Assembly (NCBI GenBank): GCA_040797845.1
Contig: JBFNFA010000011.1
Location: 1-64,000 of the forward strand
DNA from: Clostridium_AW sp040797845
Lineage (GTDB): Bacteria > Bacillota > Clostridia > Clostridiales > Clostridiaceae
Direction: 5' to 3'
DNA: 64,000 bases
Both the position numbers and the translations under genes were made by a program. The notes beneath the pieces are model-generated. The model was not told where the DNA came from. It saw only the letters and a program-made list of their open reading frames with translations, and did no database searches. Every line of letters begins with the position of its first letter. Positions within the stretch are counted from its first letter, which is position 1. Positions 44,333-52,221 of the stretch are shown in pieces.

Positions 44333-44821
44333 TTATCTTGCACATTCTCCACCCACACCTGTAAGAATATCAATTCCATGTGGTAATGCAGGCATTATTA
44401 CTTCTAAATTTTCTATTGATGCCTTAGGGCTACCAGGAAGATTCACAATTAAAGTTTCTCCCCTTATGCCGGATATAGCTCTTGAAAGCATGGCTTTAGG
44501 AGTTATCTTTAAAGATTCCATCCTCATTGCTTCACCAATTCCTGGCACATATCTTTCTATTACTGCCATTGTAGCCTCTGGAGTTACATCTCTCTTTGAA
44601 AAACCTGTACCCCCATTGGTAAAAATCAAATTTAACTTCAAATTATCGCACATATGTATAAGCTCTTCTTTAATTTTTTCTAAATCATCAGGTATAATTT
44701 TATAGAATTCTACACTATGGCCATCCTCTTTTAACCTAGCTTCAATAGCAGGACCTGTTAAATCTTCTCTCTCTCCCCTTGCTCCTTTGTCGCTAATGGT
44801 TAAAATTCCAATTTCCATCAT
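44333..44821 (-). CDS. Molybdopterin adenylyltransferase-type MogA/MoaB
   Basis: A 162-residue MogA/MoaB-family protein: LTISDKGARGEREDLTGPAI, FTNGGTGFSKRDVTPEAT and IVNLPGSPKAS. It adenylylates molybdopterin before metal insertion by MoeA. MogA and MoaB cannot be told apart by eye. The first of two consecutive ATG codons fits the GAGG ribosome site. Confidence 0.9.
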   Translation of the reverse strand: MMEIGILTISDKGARGEREDLTGPAIEARLKEDGHSVEFYKIIPDDLEKIKEELIHMCDNLKLNLIFTNGGTGFSKRDVTPEATMAVIERYVPGIGEAMRMESLKITPKAMLSRAISGIRGETLIVNLPGSPKASIENLEVIMPALPHGIDILTGVGGECAR

Positions 44822-44834
44822 ATTATCATCCTCA

Positions 44835-45527
44835 CTATATATTTAATATTAGCTTAACTAATTTGTTCTCTGGATTACTCAATACCTTTTCTTTTTTGCC
44901 CATCTCAATAATACATCCTTTATCCATAAATATAACAAAATCCGCAACCCTTTTGGCTTGTTGCAAATCATGAGTAATTATTATAACCGTTCTTTCTTCA
45001 TTTGAAATATCTTTTAGAAGTTTTTCTGCTTTGAGGGTACTTTCTATATCCATACTAGCAGTAGGCTCATCAAAGAGAGTTAGCCCAGTCTCAAGAACCG
45101 CTGTTCTGAGCATAGCCACTTTAGCCCCCTCACCCCCGGATAGTCTTTTTGCATTTTTATTTAGTAAATGTCCAATCTCAAAATAAGGTAAATACTTATT
45201 TATTCTGCTCTCTATAATTTCTTCTGAAAATCTTCTAAATTTTAACCCAAATTTTATATTATTAATAACAGAATCGTTAAAAAGATATGATTTTTGACAC
45301 ATAGTGGATATATTATTTTTAGCCTTTTCAAGCTGTTGACCATCGTAAATTATTTTCCCGCCAGTAGGTTTTATAAGTCCACCTATGCACTCTAATAAAG
45401 TTGTTTTACCGCTACCATTTAACCCTATGATTGCATAAGTGAATCCTTTTTTAAATTCCATCTTATCGATATGTAGAACTTTTCTCTCTCCATAATTTTT
45501 ATAGAGATTTTCTATATATATATTCAT
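44835..45527 (-). CDS. tupC: Tungstate ABC transporter ATP-binding protein
   Basis: A 230-residue ABC ATPase: Walker A GLNGSGKTTLLE, Q-loop CQKSYLF, signature LSGGEGAKVAMLR, Walker B LTLFDEPTAS, and the switch His in IIITHDLQQA. It overlaps tupB by one base. Assigned to tungstate because of TupA and the operon. Confidence 0.9.
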   Translation of the reverse strand: MNIYIENLYKNYGERKVLHIDKMEFKKGFTYAIIGLNGSGKTTLLECIGGLIKPTGGKIIYDGQQLEKAKNNISTMCQKSYLFNDSVINNIKFGLKFRRFSEEIIESRINKYLPYFEIGHLLNKNAKRLSGGEGAKVAMLRTAVLETGLTLFDEPTASMDIESTLKAEKLLKDISNEERTVIIITHDLQQAKRVADFVIFMDKGCIIEMGKKEKVLSNPENKLVKLILNI

Positions 45528-46198
45528 TAATACTCCCTCCCTTGAAATCTATAAAGAATAGAATTTATAAGAAATGAAATAGAAAGAAGTACTAATCCTA
45601 TAAAAATAGCTTCATTATAATTACCTTTGTTTGTTTCAAGGGCTATATAGGTGGTCATAACCCTTGTATACCCTCTTATATTTCCTCCAACCATCATTAC
45701 TGCTCCAACTTCTGATATGGCTCTTCCAAATCCAGTAGTTATAGCGGTAAAAATATGCACCTTGCTTTCTTTTATCACTGTAATGAATGTATCATATTTC
45801 CCAGCTCCTAAAGATATGCAAGTCTTTTTTATATCCTCTGCATTTTTAGAAACAGATGATACAACAAGTCCAAATATAATTGGCAAAACCAATAAGGTCT
45901 GAGATATAATCATAGCCGTTGGAGTAAATAATAGTTCAAATTCTCCAAGAGGCCCTCTCCTAGAAAGGGTCATATATACTAATAGTCCCATTAAAACAGG
46001 AGGAAGGCTCATAAGAGTATTAGCGACTCTCATAATAGCCTTCTTCATTTTAAAATTATTTAAAGCAACAGGAATACCAAGGATACATCCTAAAATCGAA
46101 GCTATCCCTGTTGAAAATGTACTTACAAATAAAGATAATAAAACAACTTGTGTTATTTCACCAAAATTATTATATAAACTATTTATAATTTCCGTCAT
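45527..46198 (-). CDS. tupB: Tungstate ABC transporter permease
   Basis: A 223-residue permease with about five or six helices and an EAA-type loop (KTCISLGAGKYDTFITVI...FGRAISEVGAVMMVGG), typical of TupB/ModB-type permeases. Short N-terminus, no signal. Lies between tupA and tupC in a tight operon. Confidence 0.9.
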   Translation of the reverse strand: MTEIINSLYNNFGEITQVVLLSLFVSTFSTGIASILGCILGIPVALNNFKMKKAIMRVANTLMSLPPVLMGLLVYMTLSRRGPLGEFELLFTPTAMIISQTLLVLPIIFGLVVSSVSKNAEDIKKTCISLGAGKYDTFITVIKESKVHIFTAITTGFGRAISEVGAVMMVGGNIRGYTRVMTTYIALETNKGNYNEAIFIGLVLLSISFLINSILYRFQGREY

Positions 46199-46208
46199 AA
46201 AATTTCAC

Positions 46209-47075
46209 CTATTTTTTTGCATTAGGTATAAATAATGGTTCTCCATACTGGTCTTTTCCAAATTCACCTATAAGATTCTGACCTTTTTCTGAAGTTATCC
46301 ATTTGATAAATTCATTTGCTTCCTCATTTTTAACATGAGCATGTTTTTCAGGATTTACTGCTATTACACCATATTGATTATATAGCTTATCATTCTTCTC
46401 AGTAATAACTTGAAGTTGAAGCTTGTCTTTCATTGAAAGATATGTAGCTCTGTCAGTTAAAGTATATGCCTTTTTCTCGTCAGCCATTTGAAGCACTGCA
46501 CCCATACCTTTTCCAGCTGAAATGTACCAATCTCCTTTTGGTTCGATTTCACTTGCTTTCCATAGGTCTTTTTCTTTTACATGAGTTCCTGATTCGTCTC
46601 CTCTAGAGATAAAGTTTGCTTTATTTTCTAATATGATTTGTAATGCTTTAGCTGGATCCGTTGGTGCTTTTTCCTTTATTTTAGCAGTATCTTCTTTTGG
46701 TCCAACTATTATAAAATCATTGTACATAACCTCAACTCTTTCCACACCAAAGCCTTCTTTTACAAATTCTTCTTCCTTAGCTTTAGCATGTACTAATAGA
46801 CAGTCTGCATCTCCTCTTTTTCCGGTTTCAATAGCTTGTCCTGTTCCTTGAGATACAACTTTTACATCTATTCCTGTATCTTTTTTGAACTCAGGTAATA
46901 TGGCTTTCAATAGCCCTGAATCCTCTGTACTGGTAGTAGTTGCTAGAGTCATAACTCTTTCTTTTGTCTCTTTTCCTGCACTTGCATTGTCTGCAGGCTT
47001 TGAGTTATTCTGTGCTCCACATGCTGATAAAAACAGCGCAGCAGCTACAGAAAAAACTAATAGTCTTTTTTTCAT
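46209..47075 (-). CDS. tupA: Tungstate-binding lipoprotein
   Basis: A 288-residue extracytoplasmic solute-binding lipoprotein: a basic signal and lipobox LFLSACG, then the oxyanion loop TLATTTSTEDSGLLKAILP. The TTTS motif is characteristic of tungstate-binding TupA rather than ModA or WtpA. Other family features are SQGTGQAIETGKRGDADCLL and SRGDESGTHVKEKDLW. The frame extends upstream, but ATG 47075 after AAAGGGG starts the signal peptide. First gene of the leftward operon; the upstream leader holds the riboswitch. Confidence 0.92.
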   Translation of the reverse strand: MKKRLLVFSVAAALFLSACGAQNNSKPADNASAGKETKERVMTLATTTSTEDSGLLKAILPEFKKDTGIDVKVVSQGTGQAIETGKRGDADCLLVHAKAKEEEFVKEGFGVERVEVMYNDFIIVGPKEDTAKIKEKAPTDPAKALQIILENKANFISRGDESGTHVKEKDLWKASEIEPKGDWYISAGKGMGAVLQMADEKKAYTLTDRATYLSMKDKLQLQVITEKNDKLYNQYGVIAVNPEKHAHVKNEEANEFIKWITSEKGQNLIGEFGKDQYGEPLFIPNAKK

Positions 47076-47120
47076 TTCTGTGAAACCCCTTTCGTAAATA
47101 CAATAATACATTTTAAAATT

Positions 47121-47166
47121 TTTACTTACTTACTCACTTACTTACTTCCTACTTACTTTCTTACTT
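47121..47166. repeat. TTAC tetranucleotide tract in the tup leader
   Basis: TTACTTACTTACTCACTTAC and a degenerate continuation. On the leftward tup transcript it reads as GUAA repeats, between the riboswitch and tupA. A like tract in the same DNA orientation is at 47666-47709. Confidence 0.8.
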
Positions 47167-47183
47167 TTGGCTTGTATTTGCGC

Positions 47184-47301
47184 GAAAGGAGAAGGCTAAT
47201 ATAGCTTTCTCCTTTCCAACTGGGAGGCACAATCGTTTCCAATAAATACCCTAACGGCTGCAAATCCATAGATTTCTCTTTAGGATAAACAGCTCGGAGA
47301 A
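47184..47301 (-). ncRNA. Moco/Tuco-type riboswitch upstream of the tup-moe-moa operon
   Basis: Read leftward, the sequence has the hallmarks of the Moco RNA motif: 5' TTCTCCGAGCTG, GCAGCCGTTAGGG, then GTGCCTCCCAGTTGGAAAGG and the closing GGAGAA. P1 pairs TTCTCC (47296-47301) with GGAGAA (47207-47212). The closing strand can instead pair with TTCTCCTTTC (47184-47193) in a 10-bp hairpin, so the two folds exclude each other, as expected of an expression platform. The P3 arm is short (ATTG-GAAA-CGAT), which has been proposed for tungsten-cofactor variants. It lies 109 bases upstream of tupA. Confidence 0.85.
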
Positions 47302-47632
47302 CTAATTAGTCTAACTCTTAAGAAATAATGTATTGTTTTTAACAAACATATATTACAATGATAAACAATTATGGTTTATTAATGTAATAGTTTATTAATT
47401 AAAAACGATAAATTAATTAAAAGAGGCATCTTCTATTTATTTTGACAATATTATAACATCCATATTTACCAATGTAAACATTATAATTACAAATGATTGA
47501 AAAATATTATTTGAAAAATTAATTATATTATAAATATACTATAAATAGTTAATAAACCTTTGAAAATGTATAAACTTTGTGTTAATATATTTTTGTATAT
47601 TGATAATAATAAGACAAAGTATTCAATATATA
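47302..47632. other. AT-rich divergent promoter region of tup and aor operons
   Basis: No ORF. It must contain both promoters, but no near-consensus pair stands out; TTGACA at 47443 and TTGTGT near 47578 are candidates for the rightward side. Confidence 0.5.
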
Positions 47633-47667
47633 TAAATGAGCATAATTATATACTCATTTATTTTTTT
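47633..47667 (+). terminator. Leader terminator/attenuator upstream of the aor operon
   Basis: TAAATGAG, a 12-base loop, CTCATTTA and TTTTTTT, 128 bases before the aor ferredoxin gene. A terminator inside the leader implies attenuation or a short leader RNA. Confidence 0.7.
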
Positions 47668-47709
47668 ACTTACTTACAAATTACTTACTTACAAACTTTC
47701 TACTTACTG
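47666..47709. repeat. TTAC tetranucleotide tract in the aor leader
   Basis: TTACTTACTTAC AAA TTACTTACTTAC, then TACTTAC. On the rightward aor transcript it reads UUAC and is complementary to the GUAA tract of the tup transcript. Confidence 0.8.
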
Positions 47710-47794
47710 AAATTTTTTCTTACAATATAATACAATCGGTTATTTTCTATTTATTTTCTATTATCTCATTACTGATACAAGGGAGGGTATCTTA

Positions 47795-48466
47795 ATGTCA
47801 GAAAAAGAAAAAAATAGCTTTTTAGAGAAAATGACTACCAGAAGAGAATTCTTAAAATTGGGTGGTAAATCCTTAGCTGGAGTTGCTGTATCTTATTCAA
47901 TTTTAAGTTTATTTGGCTGTTCTGGAAAACCTGAAGAGGTTAGCGGTTGGCCTGTGGCTGCTGGGCTAGTTATAGCAGACAGAAGCCGTTGTACAGGCTG
48001 TCAACGTTGTGAACTTATGTGTACTATGAACAACGATGGAAAAGCTCATCCTCATATAGGTAGAATTAAAGTAAGCAGAAACTATAACTACGGTCCACAT
48101 GGTCCTAAAATTGCTTATTGGGACGATAATGGTGAATTCGGTAATCTTTTAATGACACCTGAAACCTGTCAACAATGTGGCAAACCTTACTGTGCAGAAG
48201 CTTGCCCAGTAAAAGCTATCAAACCAGATCCAAAGACAAAGGCTAGAGTTATTGATACAAAAACCTGTGTTGGATGTGGAGCTTGCACTAAAGCATGTCC
48301 TTGGCATATGCCAACTGTAGATCCTGAAACCAAAAAATCTACAAAATGTTTCTTATGTAATGGCGATCCAAGCTGTGCTAAAAACTGCCCTACTGGTGCT
48401 GTAAAATTAGTACCTTGGGAAAAGGTTCAAGCTACATTGAAACAAAACGGTTATAATTTTGGTTAA
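47795..48466 (+). CDS. Tat-signal four-cluster ferredoxin subunit of the AOR
   Basis: A 223-residue iron-sulfur protein. It starts with a Tat signal: twin arginine RREFLK at residues 16-21, a hydrophobic stretch and LFGC with Cys 42 as a possible (non-canonical) lipobox. The mature part has four [4Fe-4S] motifs: CTGCQRCELMC, CQQCGKPYCAEACP, CVGCGACTKACP and CFLCNGDPSCAKNCP. This is the layout of DmsB/NrfC and of E. coli YdhY, which also pairs with an AOR-like protein (YdhV). It lies 26 bases upstream of the AOR gene and presumably carries electrons away from it and carries the enzyme out through Tat. Confidence 0.9.
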   Translation: MSEKEKNSFLEKMTTRREFLKLGGKSLAGVAVSYSILSLFGCSGKPEEVSGWPVAAGLVIADRSRCTGCQRCELMCTMNNDGKAHPHIGRIKVSRNYNYGPHGPKIAYWDDNGEFGNLLMTPETCQQCGKPYCAEACPVKAIKPDPKTKARVIDTKTCVGCGACTKACPWHMPTVDPETKKSTKCFLCNGDPSCAKNCPTGAVKLVPWEKVQATLKQNGYNFG

Positions 48467-48492
48467 AATGACAAGGTTAGGAAGGTGATATT

Positions 48493-50595
48493 ATGGCAAA
48501 AGTAACGGGTTGGGCCGGTAAAATATTAAGAGTAAATTTATCAAATGGAAAAATTAGTACTGAAGATACTTTAAAATATAAAGATTTTGTTGGTGGTGCA
48601 GGAATTGGTTATAAGGTAATGTTTGACGAAGTTCCTACTGGAACAAAACCTTTTGACGAAGCAAATAAAGTTATATTTGCTGCTGGACCATTAACTGGAA
48701 CAGGTATACCATGTACATCAAGAACAAACATAACTTCTTTATTGCCAACAAACCCATATTATGCAGTAGCAGAAGGTCATATGGGTGGAAATTTCGCAGC
48801 TGTAATGAAGTATGCTGGATGGGACGCTATCATTATTGAAGGTAAATCAAAAAGCCCTGTATATTTATTAATTGATGATGACAAAGTTTCAATTAAAGAC
48901 GCATCATTTATATGGGGACAAGGAATATTTCACAGTAATGCTCAACTTGCTGCAAGAGTTGGTAAAGAAGCATCTCTAGCTCTTATCGGACAAGCTGGAG
49001 AAAACATGGTTCCTATGTCAGTAATTATGAATGGACGCTCCCACTCTGCTGGTGGACAAGGCGGAATTATGGGTTCCAAGAAATTAAAGGCTATAGCTAT
49101 AAAAGGAACAGGTGCTGTTCATATAGCTGGCGATAGAAAAGAATGGTTAGAGCTTGACAAACTTAACATGTCTGTTATAGGTGCTAACAACAACCACGTG
49201 GTTCCAAGTACTCCTCAGCCATGGGCTGAATTTAATAGCAAAGGAAGTAGATGGAATGCACATAAAGGACTAACTTGGGGAGGATCAGAATCAAAAGTTG
49301 ATACTGGTGAATGTGATCCTAAAGATATGAACAGCGTTGGATTTAGAAGTCACAAAGGTGTGTTCGACCTTGGTCCTGTAGCTGAAAAATATACTGTTAG
49401 AATGGGTGGATGTCAATCTTGTCCAATTAGATGCCATTCACAACTTAAAATTCCACAGTTGGAAAAGAAATATGGTGTAACATCATATGTTGCTAACACT
49501 TGTATGGGGTATTTCTCACCTGGTGGAATCATGATAAAAGGTTTCTCCGAAGAGGGTGAAAAGGGCGAAGGGGCAATGATCGCAAGAAGCCTAGGATCTG
49601 TTTTAGCTGACGACTACGGTGTATGGTGTAATTACGGACAAATGGGTAGAGATTTTAAATATGTTTATGAAAAAGGCATATTAAAGAACGTTCTTCCTAA
49701 AGAAGAGTACGATAGCATACCTTGGGATAAATTAGAAGCTAAAGACCCAGCCTTCTTAAAAGATTTCTATAGAAGAATCGCTTATAAAGAAGGTGAATTT
49801 AGTCATCTTGGTGATGGAAGTTACTGGATTGCTAAGAGATGGAATTTAGGAGATGAATTCATCCACGATAAAGAGGTTGGACTTTGGTCTCCGCTAGGAT
49901 TCCCAAAACACCACAGTAATGAAACTAATGCTCAAGTTGGAGCTATAACCTCCTGTATGTTTAACAGAGATGCTATGGTGCACACTCTAATTAACTATAC
50001 TGGAAGTGGATTACCACTTGACATCCAAAAAGCAAGAGCCAAAGAATTATTTGGTTCTGAAGACGCATTAGATAATCCAGCTCACTACACAAAGATGAAT
50101 CCTTACAAAGCTAAATTTACTAAATGGAGTATAGTACGTTCAATACTTCATAACTGTTTAACTGTATGTAACTATGTGTGGCCAATGACTTTCTCTCCAT
50201 TAAAGGAAAGAGGTTATAAAGGAGACACTAGCTTAGAAGCAAAATACTATAGCTTAGCAACTGGTCACAAGTTATCTGAAGAGGAACTTGATTTAGCTGG
50301 AGAAAGAATATTTACTTTATTCAGAGCTTTAACTGTTAAGAATATGAATACTGTAGATATGCGTAACAAGCACGATTTAATGTGTAATTGGATATTTGAC
50401 ATGGATAAGGACAAAGCTCCATTTACACCTGGTACTATAAAAATGGACAGAAAAGATATGCAGGATGCACTAACTATGTTCTATAAAGAAATGGGTTGGG
50501 ATGAAAAGACCGGTGCTCCTAAAAAAGATACATTAATTAAGCTAGGACTTGCTGATGTTGCTGCAGAACTTGAAAAGCTTAAATTATTACCATAA
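48493..50595 (+). CDS. Aldehyde ferredoxin oxidoreductase-family tungstoenzyme
   Basis: A 700-residue member of the AOR family, longer than the ~605 residues of classical AOR and close to YdhV. Motifs: N-terminal GWAGKILRVNLSNGKIS; FAAGPLTGTGIP; GHMGGNFAAVMKYAGWDAII (pterin region); SHSAGGQGGIMGSKKLKA; cluster ligands in GGCQSCPIRCHS (Cys ~306, 309 and 313) and the late Cys in NCLTVCNYVW (~559). It has no signal peptide. With the Tat-signal ferredoxin partner and tatAC in the same operon, export as a folded complex is inferred. It oxidises aldehydes or reduces acids using a tungsten bis-pterin; the substrate here is unknown. Confidence 0.92.
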   Translation: MAKVTGWAGKILRVNLSNGKISTEDTLKYKDFVGGAGIGYKVMFDEVPTGTKPFDEANKVIFAAGPLTGTGIPCTSRTNITSLLPTNPYYAVAEGHMGGNFAAVMKYAGWDAIIIEGKSKSPVYLLIDDDKVSIKDASFIWGQGIFHSNAQLAARVGKEASLALIGQAGENMVPMSVIMNGRSHSAGGQGGIMGSKKLKAIAIKGTGAVHIAGDRKEWLELDKLNMSVIGANNNHVVPSTPQPWAEFNSKGSRWNAHKGLTWGGSESKVDTGECDPKDMNSVGFRSHKGVFDLGPVAEKYTVRMGGCQSCPIRCHSQLKIPQLEKKYGVTSYVANTCMGYFSPGGIMIKGFSEEGEKGEGAMIARSLGSVLADDYGVWCNYGQMGRDFKYVYEKGILKNVLPKEEYDSIPWDKLEAKDPAFLKDFYRRIAYKEGEFSHLGDGSYWIAKRWNLGDEFIHDKEVGLWSPLGFPKHHSNETNAQVGAITSCMFNRDAMVHTLINYTGSGLPLDIQKARAKELFGSEDALDNPAHYTKMNPYKAKFTKWSIVRSILHNCLTVCNYVWPMTFSPLKERGYKGDTSLEAKYYSLATGHKLSEEELDLAGERIFTLFRALTVKNMNTVDMRNKHDLMCNWIFDMDKDKAPFTPGTIKMDRKDMQDALTMFYKEMGWDEKTGAPKKDTLIKLGLADVAAELEKLKLLP

Positions 50596-50628
50596 TATAA
50601 TGTAATGTAATTTAAGTAACTTATCATA

Positions 50629-50666
50629 TAGTGGAGGTTATTTAAATTTCCCTCCACTGTATTTTT
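50629..50666 (+). terminator. Intra-operon hairpin between AOR and downstream genes
   Basis: AGTGGAGG, 13-base loop, CCTCCACT, then GTATTTTTG. Likely a partial terminator that keeps the accessory genes (unknown protein, fdhD, tatAC) below the AOR level. Confidence 0.6.
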
Positions 50667-50684
50667 GAAAAGGGGTGTGTTAAT

Positions 50685-51242
50685 TTGAATAAGGATAATA
50701 ACATTGAAAAAGAAAAATTATTGGAAGTTGTTGATCATATAAATACTTCCTCTTCACAAGGTACTCTCATAACGAAGGAAGACTTATTAGAAGAACCCTT
50801 TTCTTTTACCCAAGAAAAAGCAGATAATGCAATAGAGCAGTTAAAGAACGTGGAAGAATATCCTGAAATTAAATTTTTAAAAGGTTCTTCTAATACTTAT
50901 ATATATTCATCAGAAAAAATGACAGATAACTATGCAATACTTGCTATGAGAATCGAAGATAAAGATATGGTAAGAACTATTGCAGAAACCGTTCGTGACG
51001 AATCTAAAACCTATCCTAGGCCAACAGATTCTCAACTGTTTTTAAATAGACCATTTAATTTCAATAAAGAAGAATTTTCAAATGCGTTAAAGAAAATTTT
51101 TAACGATTCAAATTATAGTGATATTAAGAAAACACAAGCATCTAATGGAGCAATTTATCTATATTCAGATGAATTTCTTCACAAAGACTCTGCTCAATCT
51201 TTAACAGAATGGATTGAAGTCCTTCAGTTCCAGAATCCATAA
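50685..51242 (+). CDS. Unknown protein with two internal repeats in the AOR operon
   Basis: A 185-residue soluble, acidic protein. It contains two similar ~75-residue units: the first has LLEEPFSFTQEKADNAIEQL and ends EIKFLKGSSNTYIYSSE; the second has LFLNRPFNFNKEEFSNALKK and ends DIKKTQASNGAIYLYSDE. Each looks like a helix-helix-strand (winged-helix-like) unit. No cysteines, signal or metal motif, so it is unlikely to be an electron carrier. TTG start after AAAGGGGTG. Its position between AOR and fdhD suggests an assembly or chaperone role, comparable in place to YdhW of the E. coli ydh operon, but that is inference. Confidence 0.75.
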   Translation: MNKDNNIEKEKLLEVVDHINTSSSQGTLITKEDLLEEPFSFTQEKADNAIEQLKNVEEYPEIKFLKGSSNTYIYSSEKMTDNYAILAMRIEDKDMVRTIAETVRDESKTYPRPTDSQLFLNRPFNFNKEEFSNALKKIFNDSNYSDIKKTQASNGAIYLYSDEFLHKDSAQSLTEWIEVLQFQNP

Positions 51243-51261
51243 TATATGGAGGAAATATTCA

Positions 51262-51996
51262 ATGACAGAAGTTTTAAAAACAAAAAAATTAAATGTATGC
51301 GAGGAAGCTGCTGTAGATTTAATCTTGAACGGTAAAAAACTAGTTACCTTTATGTGTACTCCTGAAAATCTAAAAGAACTTGCCATGGGGCATTTGTACA
51401 ATAGAGGTATGGTTAAATCTATAGATGATGTTTACGTACTCTCCGCTTGTGATGAAATGAGAGAGATTTATGTAACTACATCAGATAATTATAGTAAAGA
51501 TGATTATAGTCTATCCGGCGTCCTTGCAAGTGGTTGCGGAAATGGTTCAGTATTTAAAGAAGAATTTTTAAATAGAGAAAAAAACTCTTCTGATTTAAAA
51601 ATTTCTCTTAATGAATTAAAAGAACTCTCTATAGAGATGTTCTCTAATGCAACCAAGTATAAAGAAACCGGGGGAATGCATTGTGCTTCTCTAGTTTACG
51701 ATAATAAACTTTCTATTCTAAGAGAGGATGTAGGCAGGCATAATGCAATTGATAAAGTTATCGGCAAAGGTGTTTTTGGGGGGCTAGATTTAAATAATGC
51801 TATTCTTATGACTACAGGGAGAATATCTTCTGATATGATACTAAAGGCCATTGGAGCAGATATACCAATAGTAGTATCTAGAAGTATCCCTAGCAGTTTA
51901 GCCTTAGAAATAGCTGAAAAATTAGGAGTGACAGTGGTGGGACGTATTGTCTCAAAGGAACCTATAATATATACCCACAGCGAAAGAATAATTTAA
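51262..51996 (+). CDS. fdhD: FdhD sulfurtransferase
   Basis: A 244-residue FdhD protein, which passes sulfur from a cysteine desulfurase to the Mo/W cofactor of formate dehydrogenase-type enzymes. Motifs: MGHLYNRGMVKS, ASGCGNGSVF (one Cys where many homologues have CxxC), ETGGMHCASL, LREDVGRHNAIDKVIG and TTGRISSDMI. The frame extends upstream, but ATG 51262 after TGGAGGAAA is the right start. No formate dehydrogenase gene is in the window, so its client here is probably the AOR. Confidence 0.92.
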   Translation: MTEVLKTKKLNVCEEAAVDLILNGKKLVTFMCTPENLKELAMGHLYNRGMVKSIDDVYVLSACDEMREIYVTTSDNYSKDDYSLSGVLASGCGNGSVFKEEFLNREKNSSDLKISLNELKELSIEMFSNATKYKETGGMHCASLVYDNKLSILREDVGRHNAIDKVIGKGVFGGLDLNNAILMTTGRISSDMILKAIGADIPIVVSRSIPSSLALEIAEKLGVTVVGRIVSKEPIIYTHSERII

Positions 51997-52024
51997 TTTA
52001 CTATTTAAATAAGGAGGTAATTTT

Positions 52025-52207
52025 ATGTTTGGTAGACTTGGAATGGGTGAGTTAATTTTAATATTAGTTATTGCCCTTATTATTTTTGGACCATCAAAAC
52101 TGCCTGAAGTAGGTAAATCTTTAGGTAAAGCTATTAATGAATTTAAAAATCATGCTAATAAAATATCTGAGGACGTAAAGGTAGACGTTGATTCTGATAA
52201 TAAGTAG
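52025..52207 (+). CDS. tatA: Twin-arginine translocase subunit TatA
   Basis: A 60-residue TatA: one transmembrane helix, the hinge FGPSKLPEVGKSLGKAINEF and an acidic, charged tail. Ribosome site TAAGGAGG. TatA oligomers form the transport path for folded proteins with Tat signals; the obvious client is the ferredoxin subunit at 47795. No tatB, as in Gram-positive TatAC systems. Confidence 0.95.
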   Translation: MFGRLGMGELILILVIALIIFGPSKLPEVGKSLGKAINEFKNHANKISEDVKVDVDSDNK

Positions 52208-52221
52208 AGGATGGAGTAATA

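Noticed and set aside
47121..47709. TTAC tracts as IS608-type insertion targets
   Set aside because: TTAC is the known IS608 target, but no insertion element or scar is adjacent; position in both leaders suggests regulation or slippage instead.
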